Positions 25,280 to 32,987 of a DNA stretch of 58,243 bases are shown in pieces. Both the position numbers and the translations under genes were made by a program. This DNA comes from JAMOBE01 sp039908285 (lineage in GTDB: Bacteria; Pseudomonadota; Alphaproteobacteria; Rhodospirillales; Rhodospirillaceae), in the NCBI GenBank assembly GCA_039908285.1, contig JAMOBE010000015.1, positions 1-58,243 of the forward strand, read 5' to 3'. Numbering within the stretch: the first letter of the stretch is position 1; the number at the start of each line of letters is the position of its first letter. The notes beneath the pieces were generated by a model that saw only the letters and a program-made list of their open reading frames with translations, made no database searches and was not told where the DNA came from.

Positions 25280-26872
25280 CGGCCAGCCCTCCCAGTCATG
25301 GAACCGGTCAATCCTAATAATCACGGCCGGCCGGCGCAAGCGTGTCGGCGTCGAGTCGGCATCTTCACTCCCTCTCCCCCTCGAGGGGGAGAGGGTCGGG
25401 GTGAGGGGGTGGGGCAAGCGGCACCATCTCGGGAGCTTCGCGCCCCCGCACCCAAACCCTCTCCCCCCTGAAGGGGGGGGAGAGGGCTTCCGGTCTACGG
25501 GCCGGGGACCGAGCGTCAGCGCCACGTCGTCGAGGGCGCGGGCGAAGCGATTGAACATTTCGTCGATCTCGGCGGCGGTGATCACCAGGGGTGGGGCGAA
25601 GGCCACGGCGTCGCCCATGGCCCGCACGATCAGGCCGTGCTCCTGGGCCTTGGCCATGGCCAGCGGTCCGACGCCATCCGTTGGCGCGAAGGGCGCGCCG
25701 GAGGCCTTGTCGCGCACCAGCTCGATGGCGCCGATCAGTCCGATTCCCCGCGCCTCGCCCACCAGCGGGTGGTCGGCGAAGGCCCGCAGGCGCTCCTGGA
25801 AGCGGGGAGCGATGGCCTGGACGTGGGCGACGATGCCCCGTTCCTCGTAGAGGCGAATGGTCTCCAGGGCGACGGCCGCCGCCACCGGATGTCCGGAATA
25901 GGTATAGCCGTGACCGAAGATGCCGATGTCCGCCGCCTGGCGCGTCACCGCGGCACAGATGGGCTCCGACACCAGGAGGGCCGAAATGGGCATGGTTCCC
26001 GACGACATGGCCTTGGCCAGGGTGATCATGTCGGGGCGGATGCCGAAGGTCTCGCAGCCGAACAGCCGCCCGGTGCGGCCAAAGCCGGTGATGACCTCGT
26101 CGGCCACCAGCAGCACGTCATGGCGGCGCAGCACCGCCTGGATGCGCTCGAAATAGCCGGCCGGCGGCACGATGACGCCGCCGGCTCCCATGACCGGCTC
26201 GGCGAAGAAGGCGGCGACGGTATCGGGACCCTCGGCCAGGATCAGGTCCTCGAGCGCGCTTGCGCAGCGGTCGGCGAAGGCCTCCTCCGACTCACCCGGT
26301 CGTGCCTGGCGCCAGTGGTGGGGACAGATGGTGTGCAGGATCCCCGGCAGCGGCAGGTCGAAGCCGCGATGATTGTTGGGCAGGCCGGTCATGCCGGCGG
26401 TCAGCAGGGTGACGCCGTGGTAGCCCCGCTCGCGGCAGATGATCTTCTTCTTCTGCGGGCGGCCGATGGCGTTGTTGTAGTAGCGGATCAGCTTGACCGC
26501 GGCGTCGTTCGATTCGCTGCCGGAACTGGCGAACAGGACCTTGCCCATGGGCGCCGGCGCCAGGGACAGGAGCTTCTCCGCCAGCAGCACCAGCGGCTCG
26601 TGGGATTTGCCGCCGAAGCCGTGGTAGAACGACAGCTTGCGGATCTGGGCCGCCGCCGCCTCGGCCAGCCGCTCTTCGCCAAAGCCCAGGGAGGCGCACC
26701 ACAGCCCGGCCAGCCCCTCGATGTACTCGCGGCCGGCGTCGTCGCGGACGGTGACGCCCCGGCCCTCCACCATCACCAGCGGTCCGGTCCGATCGAGCCG
26801 GGCCGGGTCGGTATAGGGGTGCAGGTGACTGGCGAGGTCGCGCGCGGCCAGCGAGTCGGCTCGTCGATCCAT
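24062..26872 (-). CDS. Class III aminotransferase running in frame, without a stop, into hemA
   Basis: From ATG 26872 (GGAG 8 nt upstream) the first 455 residues are a class III PLP aminotransferase (omega-transaminase type): FASSGSESNDAAVK, the PLP Asp258 in LLVADEVITGFGRTG and Lys287 in TLAKAMSSG. The domain should stop near FARALDDVAL. Instead the frame passes through Pro/Gly/Arg-rich sequence encoded by the repeat at 25367-25491 and continues as 5-aminolevulinate synthase, giving a 936-residue fused frame. Natural fusion, loss of the stop by repeat insertion, or a base error in the long G/C runs are alternatives. hemA keeps its own start signals. Confidence 0.75.
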   Translation of the reverse strand: MDRRADSLAARDLASHLHPYTDPARLDRTGPLVMVEGRGVTVRDDAGREYIEGLAGLWCASLGFGEERLAEAAAAQIRKLSFYHGFGGKSHEPLVLLAEKLLSLAPAPMGKVLFASSGSESNDAAVKLIRYYNNAIGRPQKKKIICRERGYHGVTLLTAGMTGLPNNHRGFDLPLPGILHTICPHHWRQARPGESEEAFADRCASALEDLILAEGPDTVAAFFAEPVMGAGGVIVPPAGYFERIQAVLRRHDVLLVADEVITGFGRTGRLFGCETFGIRPDMITLAKAMSSGTMPISALLVSEPICAAVTRQAADIGIFGHGYTYSGHPVAAAVALETIRLYEERGIVAHVQAIAPRFQERLRAFADHPLVGEARGIGLIGAIELVRDKASGAPFAPTDGVGPLAMAKAQEHGLIVRAMGDAVAFAPPLVITAAEIDEMFNRFARALDDVALTLGPRPVDRKPSPPPSGGRGFGCGGAKLPRWCRLPHPLTPTLSPSRGRGSEDADSTPTRLRRPAVIIRIDRFHDWEGWPVDYEAYFAERLGTLKTEGRYRVFADIERIVGAFPTARNHRGGKVEEITIWCSNDYLAMGQHPVVLEAMVNAIRGSGAGAGGTRNISGTNHHHVLLERELADWLGKESALLFTSGYVANMTALETLGAKIPNMVVFSDAGNHNSMIEGVRHSRAPKQIFRHSDPDHLDQLLSQYPREQPKLVLFESVYSMDGDIAPIGALCDVAERHNAMTFIDEVHAVGMYGATGAGVAERDGQLDRITVYQATMAKAIGVVGGFIAGSANMIDFVRSFGNGFIFTTSLPPAVAAGALASVQHLRRHGDLRDRHQERAATLKRRLRDAGLPVMSSSVSHIVPVMVGDAALCKQASDDLLNRHRIYVQPINYPTVPVGTERLRITPTPMHDDAMMDHLVAAFVDVWSRLGIRRAAA
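25367..25491. repeat. GC-rich palindromic repeat, copy B, with second hairpin
   Basis: 25367-25424 is the reverse complement of 2-59 with one mismatch, including the perfect palindrome. About 28 nt further on, 25453-25491 carries a related hairpin built from CCCTCTCCCC and GGGGAGAGGG with a run of eight G. The pair lies exactly between the aminotransferase and hemA domains, and its translation forms the linker of the fused frame. Confidence 0.85.
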
Positions 26873-27018
26873 GAAGGACGCTCCAGGGAGTGGATCAGAG
26901 TGGGACGGTCGTGCGAGGATGTGGCGCCGTCCGCCGTCCGGTCTCGTATCCGTCCTGAGATACGACGATCGGGGGAGAGGACGCAAGCGACGACATGTGG
27001 ATCACCGACGGAGCTTCC

Positions 27019-27210
27019 ATGACCAACCCCCTTGCCTATGCCCTGCGCAACAATCCCCAGCAGTTCCTGCGTGCCCTCGAAGTCCAGGAGCTGGAGGCGG
27101 TGATGATGGGCTGCGTCGACATGCTGGCCAAACGCGCCAAGACCGGCGACCGCAAGGCCGCCCTGGCGCTTGCCTCCGTCTATCGGGTGATCGGCGCGGT
27201 CGAGATCTGA
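27019..27210 (+). CDS. Small conserved-looking protein (63 aa)
   Basis: 63 aa from ATG 27019, with GGAG 6 nt upstream; an upstream in-frame ATG at 26995 has no such site. The product is mostly helical (NNPQQFLRALEVQELEAVMM; DRKAALALASVYRVIGAVEI), with no signal peptide. Family not recognised. It is 14 nt ahead of the sulfotransferase-like gene and divergent from the aminotransferase, so it is the first gene of a two-gene unit. A role tied to the sulfotransferase is inferred only from position. Confidence 0.65.
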   Translation: MTNPLAYALRNNPQQFLRALEVQELEAVMMGCVDMLAKRAKTGDRKAALALASVYRVIGAVEI

Positions 27211-27224
27211 TACGGGAGTGGACG

Positions 27225-28502
27225 ATGACACATATCGACGGAGACGATTTCGAGGATGGCGGGGGCGATGTCGATCATATTCAGCAACTCCTCATGGCCC
27301 CGGATTCGATAAAGTCCATCGTGTGCATTTCATTTTTTGGCCGAAGCGGATCATATCTTCTATCGAACCTGCTTGATAACCATCCTGAGGTGCTGAGCGT
27401 CCCGCCTCATGCGCTCACCGATTTCTTTCTGGACATGGAAGCGAAGCTCAACGATGCCGCTCGCGGACATGGAGAGATGGACATCTTCAAGTATCTGGAA
27501 AGTAACGTGGGATGGTTGTTCCAGGAGGCGGACCACACGGAGCTTCTCGGACCGGTGGCGAAAGAGATGGCGCCCCTCGGGGCTCCAGCCATGTTGTTTG
27601 GCGATCACATGCGAACCGCGTTGAATTCCCTCTCCGCACGCGATGCCCTCTCCATCGGTGGCATCTTCAAGGCGATCCATGTCGCCTACGCCGCGGCCAT
27701 CGGACGAAAACTGGCGACCTCGACGCCGATCATCGTCTGGCAGAAACACGTCCCGATGTCCCCGGAGCAACTGGCCTTCTTTTCCCGGTTCATCGAGACG
27801 CCGTTGCTGGTGGTGACCGTGCGCCGGCCGGAGGTGACGTTCAGCGCCCATTTCGAACACCACGTCTACGATCGGCCGGGGCCGCCGTTTCACTCTCTGC
27901 CGGTCAGGATTTTCCGGACGATGATCGACGCTTTGCGGTATGCGGAAGTCGCGCCCGACCGGACGTTCGCGGTGCGCTTCGAGGACATGCACGGCCGCAC
28001 CGAGGCGGTGATGCGCGCCCTGGCCACCGGCCCCCTCGCCATTGACTGGCATCCCTCGCTGCTTGAGACAACCATCGACGGGCGGCCGTTTCTCTTTCCC
28101 AAGAAGGGTGGTTTCGTTACCGGCACCAATCCCGATGTGGAGAAGCATCAGTCGGCCCCCTGGCTGAGCGCACTCGATGCCGTGAAGCTGCGTCATGTTC
28201 TGGCCGCCGACATCGCGGCGTGGGGTTACGAGGGGAACGGCCGGTTCCTTGAGTCGCTGCTCCGGTTCCGGCCGCTGCGCCGCCTGCTGTTTGCCCTGCC
28301 GCTGCGAATTGAGTTGCACGGACTGCTGGTGGATCTCAAGGGTCTCTTCGGGAACGGAGACGACAGGCCGTTCCGCGTGAAACTGAAAGAGGCCTTCGCT
28401 CTCGCAAAGTCAGCATATGTTTGTCACCAGATGATGGTGGACCTGTTCCGCGAACGCATCGATGGCGGACCGCCGGCGATCCGGGCACTCCGGGTCGAGT
28501 GA
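27225..28502 (+). CDS. Sulfotransferase-like protein
   Basis: 425 aa. Near the N-terminus, VCISFFGRSGSYLLSNLLDNHP fits the 5'-phosphosulfate-binding loop of PAPS-dependent sulfotransferases (the [GR]SG[ST] pattern followed by a helix and NHP). The mid-protein LLVVTVRRPEVTFSAHFEHHV fits the 3'-phosphate-binding strand/helix, with Arg and Ser present. No signal peptide or membrane segment is seen. The acceptor cannot be told; a surface glycan, a lipid or a small molecule are all possible. GGGAG precedes the ATG. It ends in a hairpin shared with the convergent nucleoside transporter. Confidence 0.7.
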   Translation: MTHIDGDDFEDGGGDVDHIQQLLMAPDSIKSIVCISFFGRSGSYLLSNLLDNHPEVLSVPPHALTDFFLDMEAKLNDAARGHGEMDIFKYLESNVGWLFQEADHTELLGPVAKEMAPLGAPAMLFGDHMRTALNSLSARDALSIGGIFKAIHVAYAAAIGRKLATSTPIIVWQKHVPMSPEQLAFFSRFIETPLLVVTVRRPEVTFSAHFEHHVYDRPGPPFHSLPVRIFRTMIDALRYAEVAPDRTFAVRFEDMHGRTEAVMRALATGPLAIDWHPSLLETTIDGRPFLFPKKGGFVTGTNPDVEKHQSAPWLSALDAVKLRHVLAADIAAWGYEGNGRFLESLLRFRPLRRLLFALPLRIELHGLLVDLKGLFGNGDDRPFRVKLKEAFALAKSAYVCHQMMVDLFRERIDGGPPAIRALRVE

Positions 28503-28522
28503 TGCCGGTCTCCCCGGCATCA
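28500..28522. terminator. Hairpin between convergent genes
   Basis: TGATGCCGG, a 5-nt loop, then CCGGCATCA form a perfect 9-bp stem. The stop codons of both convergent genes (TGA 28500-28502 and the minus-strand TGA at 28520-28522) are inside the stem. There is no T-run, so it may be a weak bidirectional terminator or an mRNA-end stabiliser. Confidence 0.45.
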
Positions 28523-29761
28523 CAGCAGCACGCCGACCACGGCGCCCGTCAGGCAGCCGGCCAGGGTTCCCGAAACGATGGAGCGGAACCCAAGCTCCAC
28601 CACCTCGCGGCGGCGGTCGGGGGCCATGGTGCCGATGCCGGCGATCATGATGCCGAGGCTGCCGAAGTTGGCGAAGCCGCACATCCCATAGGTCATGATG
28701 ATCCGCGAGCGCTCGCTCAGGGCCCCCGGCGGCAGGTGGCTCATGTCGAGATAGGCCAGCAGCTCATTCAGCACCGTCTTGGTCCCCATCAGCGCTCCCG
28801 CCGTCAGCACTTCGTCGGCGGGGATGCCCATGAGCCACACCACCGGCACCATCACGTAGGACAGCAGCCGCTGCAGGGTGACCGGCGCGCCGGCGAGGTC
28901 GGGCAGGGCGGCCGCCAGCATGCCGTTGACCAGGTGCACGAGACCCACCAGGACAATGAGCATGGCGACGATGCCGATGAGCAGGGTGATGCCATCCTGG
29001 GTCCCCCGGGCGACGGCGTCCATGGTCCCGGCATAGGGATGGGCCTCGCTATTGAGGTCGGCACCGGTGCGGGTGTCGTCGGGGACCATCAGCCGGGCCA
29101 CCATGATGCCCGCCGGAACGCTGATGAGCGAGGCGGTCAGCAGGTGGCCGAGGGGGTCGGGGATGACGCCCTTCAGAAAGGTGGCGTACAGCACCATCAC
29201 CGTGCCGGCGATCGTAGCCATACCGACGGTCATGATGACGAACAGCTCGCCGCGGCTGAGGCGGGACAGATAGGGTCGGATCAGCAGCGGCGCCTCGACC
29301 ATGCCGAGGAAGGCGGCGGCGGAGGCGCTGACGCCCACCGCTCCGCCGATGCCGAGAGTCCGCGTCAGGAGCCAGGCGAAGCCGCGGACGATGGCCGGCA
29401 GGATGCGCCAGTGATAGAGGAGCGCCGACAGGGCGCTGATCATCAACACCATGGGCAGGGCCTGCAGGGCCAGGATGAAGGTGTTGCCGGGGTGGGCCTC
29501 GGCGAAGGGGAGGGGGCCGCCGCCCAGGTAGCCGAACACGAACGCCGTCCCGGCCCGTGTCGCTCCATGCAGGGCGTCGACGCCAGCGTCAAGCCACAGG
29601 AACAACGTGCGCGCGCCGGGCAGCTTCAACAGCAGCAGCGCCAGCACGAACTGCGCGGCGATGCCGGCAGCGGCCACCCGCCACGAGGCCTTGGTGCGGT
29701 CCTCGCTGAGGATCCACGCGATGGCGGTGAGGCCGACCACCCCGGCCAGGCTCTGCAACAT
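28520..29761 (-). CDS. Concentrative nucleoside transporter (NupC/CNT family)
   Basis: 413 aa integral membrane protein. The sequence has the CNT layout: an N-terminal three-helix part, the gate region PLPFAEAHPGNTFILALQALPMVLMISAL, the GVSASAAAFLGMVEAPLLIRPYL substrate-site helix hairpin, and the C-terminal SERSRIIMTYGMCGFANFGSLGIMI block. It imports nucleosides with H+ or Na+. AAGGGG lies 7 nt before the ATG. Its first 136 bp are also read in another frame as the extended tail of the upstream hlyD-type gene, so expression may be coupled to the secretion genes. Confidence 0.92.
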   Translation of the reverse strand: MLQSLAGVVGLTAIAWILSEDRTKASWRVAAAGIAAQFVLALLLLKLPGARTLFLWLDAGVDALHGATRAGTAFVFGYLGGGPLPFAEAHPGNTFILALQALPMVLMISALSALLYHWRILPAIVRGFAWLLTRTLGIGGAVGVSASAAAFLGMVEAPLLIRPYLSRLSRGELFVIMTVGMATIAGTVMVLYATFLKGVIPDPLGHLLTASLISVPAGIMVARLMVPDDTRTGADLNSEAHPYAGTMDAVARGTQDGITLLIGIVAMLIVLVGLVHLVNGMLAAALPDLAGAPVTLQRLLSYVMVPVVWLMGIPADEVLTAGALMGTKTVLNELLAYLDMSHLPPGALSERSRIIMTYGMCGFANFGSLGIMIAGIGTMAPDRRREVVELGFRSIVSGTLAGCLTGAVVGVLL

Positions 29762-31095
29762 GATGATTCCCCCTTGAGCATCCCGGATAAGCGTTCGCGC
29801 ATGGCCTCACCCACCCGGCCCAGCAGGGGGTCCGTCAGGTAGTCGAAGACGCTGCGTTCGCCGGTGACGATGTTGGCCGTGACCTGGATGCCGGGCAGAA
29901 GCTGGTACTCCTCCCGGCCGTGGCGGAAGCGGTCGCCGTTGGTTTCCACCCGCACTTTGTAGTAGGCGCCCTTGTCGGTGACGATGCTGTCGGGGCTGAC
30001 GTTGACCACGGTGCCGTGGAGGGAACCGAAGCGGGAGGCGTCCTGCGACGCCAGGCGCACGAACGCCATCTGGCCGGCTCGGACGTAGCCGACGTCGTAG
30101 ACCGGCAGCTTGGCCTCGACCACCAGACGGTCACCGGCCGGCACTACGTCGACCACGGTCTTGCCGGCCTGGACGACGCCGCCGCGGGTGGCGACGTACA
30201 CCGTCTTGACCAGGCCATCCACCGGCGAGCGCAGCACGGTCCGGCGCAGGTTGTCGGAGAACTTCTTCTGCCGTTCGCCCATTTCCTCAAGGTCGCGGTG
30301 GGTCTTGGTGAGCTGGTCGTTGATCTCCTGGCGGTGGGTATTGCGGATGCCGACGAGCTGGCTCTGAGCTTCCTTGAGGCCGGCCTGGGTGCGCAGCAGC
30401 GCCGCCGAGTCCTCCTCGATGCGGCTTTTGAGGCCCGAGGCCTCGCGCAGCAGGGCCAGGTGGTTCAGGCGGTTGGTGAGCTGATCCTTGAGGAGTTCCT
30501 CGCTGATCTTGATCTGCTCTTCCATCAGTTTCAGGGTGCTGCGGGAGTTGCGCAGCCTGGCATCTATCTCGTTGATGGCTTGCTGCCGCTGCGCCACCAG
30601 CTCCTGCTGGGTCGCCAGATTGGTGCGATAGCTCTCCTGACGGCTGCGGAATTGCGCCAGGACCTGATCGGCGAGGTCGGCATGATCGCGCCGGAAGCCC
30701 TCGGGCAGGGTGATCTGGTCCTGGTTGGCGGCCTCCGCCTCCAGGCGGACGACGTCGGCCCGCAACGCGGCGATGCGGGTCGAGATTTCGGCGACATCGG
30801 CGCCGCTGGTGGTGGACTCGAGAACCACGAGGGGCTGGTCGCGGACCACCGACTCCCCCTCCCGCACCAGGATCTCGGAGACGATGCCGCCCTCCAGGTG
30901 CTGGATGGCCTTGACCTGGCTCGCCGGGACCACCTCGCCCACGGCGACGCTCACCACGTCGAGCCGGCTGAACCAGGCCCAGGCGGCGAACAGGCCGAGG
31001 CCTATGGTGGCCGTGGTCATGAACAGGTGGGCGCCGCGGACGGCGGCCCGGCTCGGCACGGCAGGCGGTGGCGGCGGGACCGGGGGCTCAGCCAT
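29626..31095 (-). CDS. Type I secretion membrane-fusion protein (HlyD family) with out-of-frame C-terminal extension
   Basis: 489 aa. One TM (about 25-43) follows a Pro-rich cytoplasmic start. Then come the lipoyl half-motif AIQHLEGGIVSEILVREGE, a long coiled coil (about 115-285), the second lipoyl half VLRSPVDGLVKTVYV and the beta-barrel ending EYQLLPGIQVTANIVTGERSVFDYLTDPLL. Family members stop about 12 residues after this point. Here about 45 Cys/Ser/Trp/Arg-rich residues follow, read in a different frame over the start of nupC, so the native stop appears lost. It overlaps the ABC gene by 8 bp. Confidence 0.9.
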   Translation of the reverse strand: MAEPPVPPPPPAVPSRAAVRGAHLFMTTATIGLGLFAAWAWFSRLDVVSVAVGEVVPASQVKAIQHLEGGIVSEILVREGESVVRDQPLVVLESTTSGADVAEISTRIAALRADVVRLEAEAANQDQITLPEGFRRDHADLADQVLAQFRSRQESYRTNLATQQELVAQRQQAINEIDARLRNSRSTLKLMEEQIKISEELLKDQLTNRLNHLALLREASGLKSRIEEDSAALLRTQAGLKEAQSQLVGIRNTHRQEINDQLTKTHRDLEEMGERQKKFSDNLRRTVLRSPVDGLVKTVYVATRGGVVQAGKTVVDVVPAGDRLVVEAKLPVYDVGYVRAGQMAFVRLASQDASRFGSLHGTVVNVSPDSIVTDKGAYYKVRVETNGDRFRHGREEYQLLPGIQVTANIVTGERSVFDYLTDPLLGRVGEAMRERLSGMLKGESSCCRAWPGWSASPPSRGSSARTAPRPRGGWPLPASPRSSCWRCCC

Positions 31096-32797
31096 GGACC
31101 GGCTCGCGGGTCTGGAGGGCGGGGGCGGGGGCGGATGGGGCAGGGGGAGCGGCGGCCATGCTGAGGCGGGGCACGGGCTTGACTCCCAGGTCCAGGATCA
31201 TGCGGGCCGCCCGCAGGATGTTGGGATCGTGGGAGACGGTGACGATGGTATGTCCGCGCGCCGCCAGGTTGTTCATGATCCCATAGACGGCGGCGCAGCC
31301 CTCGGTGTCCAGACCCTCGGTGGGCTCGTCGAAGATGACGAGGCGCCCACCGGTGGTCAGTGCCCGGGCCAGGGCCAGCCGGCGGCGGACGCCCACCGAG
31401 AGGGTGCGGCCGCGGTCCACCACCGGCGCTTCGAAGCCCATGGCCGTCGTGTCGAGGAACGTGCGCAGCCCCGCCGACTGGACAACCCGGTTCAGTCCGG
31501 CGTCGTCGAGGGCCGGATTGGCGACCCGGATGTTCTCGCGGATGGTCCCGGGGAGGAATATGGGCTCCTGGGGCTGATACATGATCTGGCGGCGCCACCA
31601 CTCGGGGGCGATCTGGCGCAGGTCGACGCCGTCGGCCAGGATTTGGCCCCGGGTGGGCTCGATGAGACCGGCCAGCAGGCGGACGAAGGTGGTCTTGCCC
31701 GATCCGTTCGGCCCGATCACCACCAGCACCGAACCGGGGTGCAACTGGAACGAGGTGGACTCGAACAGGGGACCGCTGCCGCCGGAATGGAGGAACGCCA
31801 GGTCCTTGAATTCGATCCGCCCCTGGAACGTTTCGAGGGCGGCTCCCGACTCGGCCTCGAGCGGCAGCTTGGCGAAGTCCCGGAGGAGCCGTAGCGCCTG
31901 GGCGCCGCGCATCAGGGCCTCCGCCATATGGCCCATGCGGGTCAGGGGGGCGAGCGCCCGGGCGGCCAGGATGTTGGTGCCGACCAGGGCGGCGATGTCG
32001 AGCTGGCCGCGCACCACCAGCATGGCGCCGACGCCGACCACGGCCACGCTCTGGAGGGTGGCGATGGCGGCGGTCAGCGATTGGGTCATGCTCTCGGTCA
32101 CCGTCACCCGGTGGCGGAGTGAGCGGAGCAGGGCGCGCTGGGTCGTCCACAGGCGCTGAAGCAGGCCGGTGGCATTGAACACCCGGGCGGTGTCGGCCCC
32201 GTCCACCGCCGTCGAAATCAGCATCTGCACCGACGCCGATGTCTCGGTGGTGGTGCGCAGCGGCGCGCGCAGCAGCTCATGGCCGACGATGACCACCGTC
32301 AGGGTGAGGACGACTCCCATCAGGGTGATGCCGGCCAGGACTGGACTGAGGAAAAACAGGACCGCGACATAGAGCAGGGCGAAGGGCACGTCGAGGGCGG
32401 CGGCCACCGCCGGCCCGTTGTAGGCCTTCTCGATAAGGTCGACGCCGCGGGCGATTTCGGCGCGCATGCCGGCGGGGACCCGCTCCAGGGCCGTCACCCG
32501 GGACTTCAGCATCACGGCATAGGCGGCGTCGGCGGTCATGGCGTCGGGCTCGGCGCCCACGGCGGCCGACAGGACCAGGCGAGCCTCGCGGAAACCGAAC
32601 TCCACCAGCGTCGCGATCACCATCCCCGCGGTCAGGGTGACGAGGGTGGCGTCAATGCCATAGGTGACGTAGCGGTTCAGCACCTGCATCATGTAGATGG
32701 TGCTGGCCATGGCCAGGATATTGATGAACAGGGACGCCAGCACAAGCTGTGTCAGCAGGAGCGGGCGGGCGAGGAGGCGTCGCAGGAGCTCGTTCAT
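31088..32797 (-). CDS. Type I secretion ABC transporter (permease-ATPase)
   Basis: 569 aa half-transporter of the PrtD/LapB-like class, without an N-terminal C39 or CLD peptidase domain. The membrane domain is about 10-310. The ATPase domain has Walker A GPNGSGKTT (about 355-364), the Q-loop MYQPQEPIF, Walker B RLVIFDEPTEGLD and a switch His in TVSHDP. The ABC signature reads LSVGVRRRLALARAL instead of LSGGQ. It drives export of a type I substrate with the HlyD and TolC partners. No RTX or other evident substrate gene is in the window. Confidence 0.92.
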   Translation of the reverse strand: MNELLRRLLARPLLLTQLVLASLFINILAMASTIYMMQVLNRYVTYGIDATLVTLTAGMVIATLVEFGFREARLVLSAAVGAEPDAMTADAAYAVMLKSRVTALERVPAGMRAEIARGVDLIEKAYNGPAVAAALDVPFALLYVAVLFFLSPVLAGITLMGVVLTLTVVIVGHELLRAPLRTTTETSASVQMLISTAVDGADTARVFNATGLLQRLWTTQRALLRSLRHRVTVTESMTQSLTAAIATLQSVAVVGVGAMLVVRGQLDIAALVGTNILAARALAPLTRMGHMAEALMRGAQALRLLRDFAKLPLEAESGAALETFQGRIEFKDLAFLHSGGSGPLFESTSFQLHPGSVLVVIGPNGSGKTTFVRLLAGLIEPTRGQILADGVDLRQIAPEWWRRQIMYQPQEPIFLPGTIRENIRVANPALDDAGLNRVVQSAGLRTFLDTTAMGFEAPVVDRGRTLSVGVRRRLALARALTTGGRLVIFDEPTEGLDTEGCAAVYGIMNNLAARGHTIVTVSHDPNILRAARMILDLGVKPVPRLSMAAAPPAPSAPAPALQTREPVHG

Positions 32798-32807
32798 CGC
32801 GGGACAC

Positions 32808-32972
32808 TAGCCCGTATTTCTCACAGGTCCGACGGATGCTGGCTTGATCTTTGATCCGCCTACGGCTTTTCCTCCCTTGCCAATACATCCAGTACTGGTG
32901 GCGGTCAGAAAAACCATAGGCGAATCAAACCTCTGCGCCATCATTCTGCGTCCCCGTGAGAAATCCGGGCCA
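32808..32972. repeat. 165-nt imperfect palindrome between tolC and ABC genes
   Basis: The outer arms GCCCGTATTTCTCAC (from 32810) and GTGAGAAATCCGGGC (to 32970) are inverted copies. The inner arms, TTTGATCCGCCTACGGC (from 32850) and a diverged inverse ending CATAGGCGAATCAAA (to 32929), are too. The whole stretch folds back on itself around TCCAGTACTGG. There is no coding potential. It is the only gap in the secretion operon. A MITE or REP relic, or a processing site, is likely. Confidence 0.75.
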
Positions 32973-32987
32973 GCCCTCATCCGGCGA

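Noticed and set aside
26871..27224. Long N-terminal extension of the sulfotransferase frame upstream to 26871
   Set aside because: It overlaps the 63-aa gene in another frame and the divergent promoter region; ATG 27225 has a good GGGAG site and matches the start of the conserved sequence.
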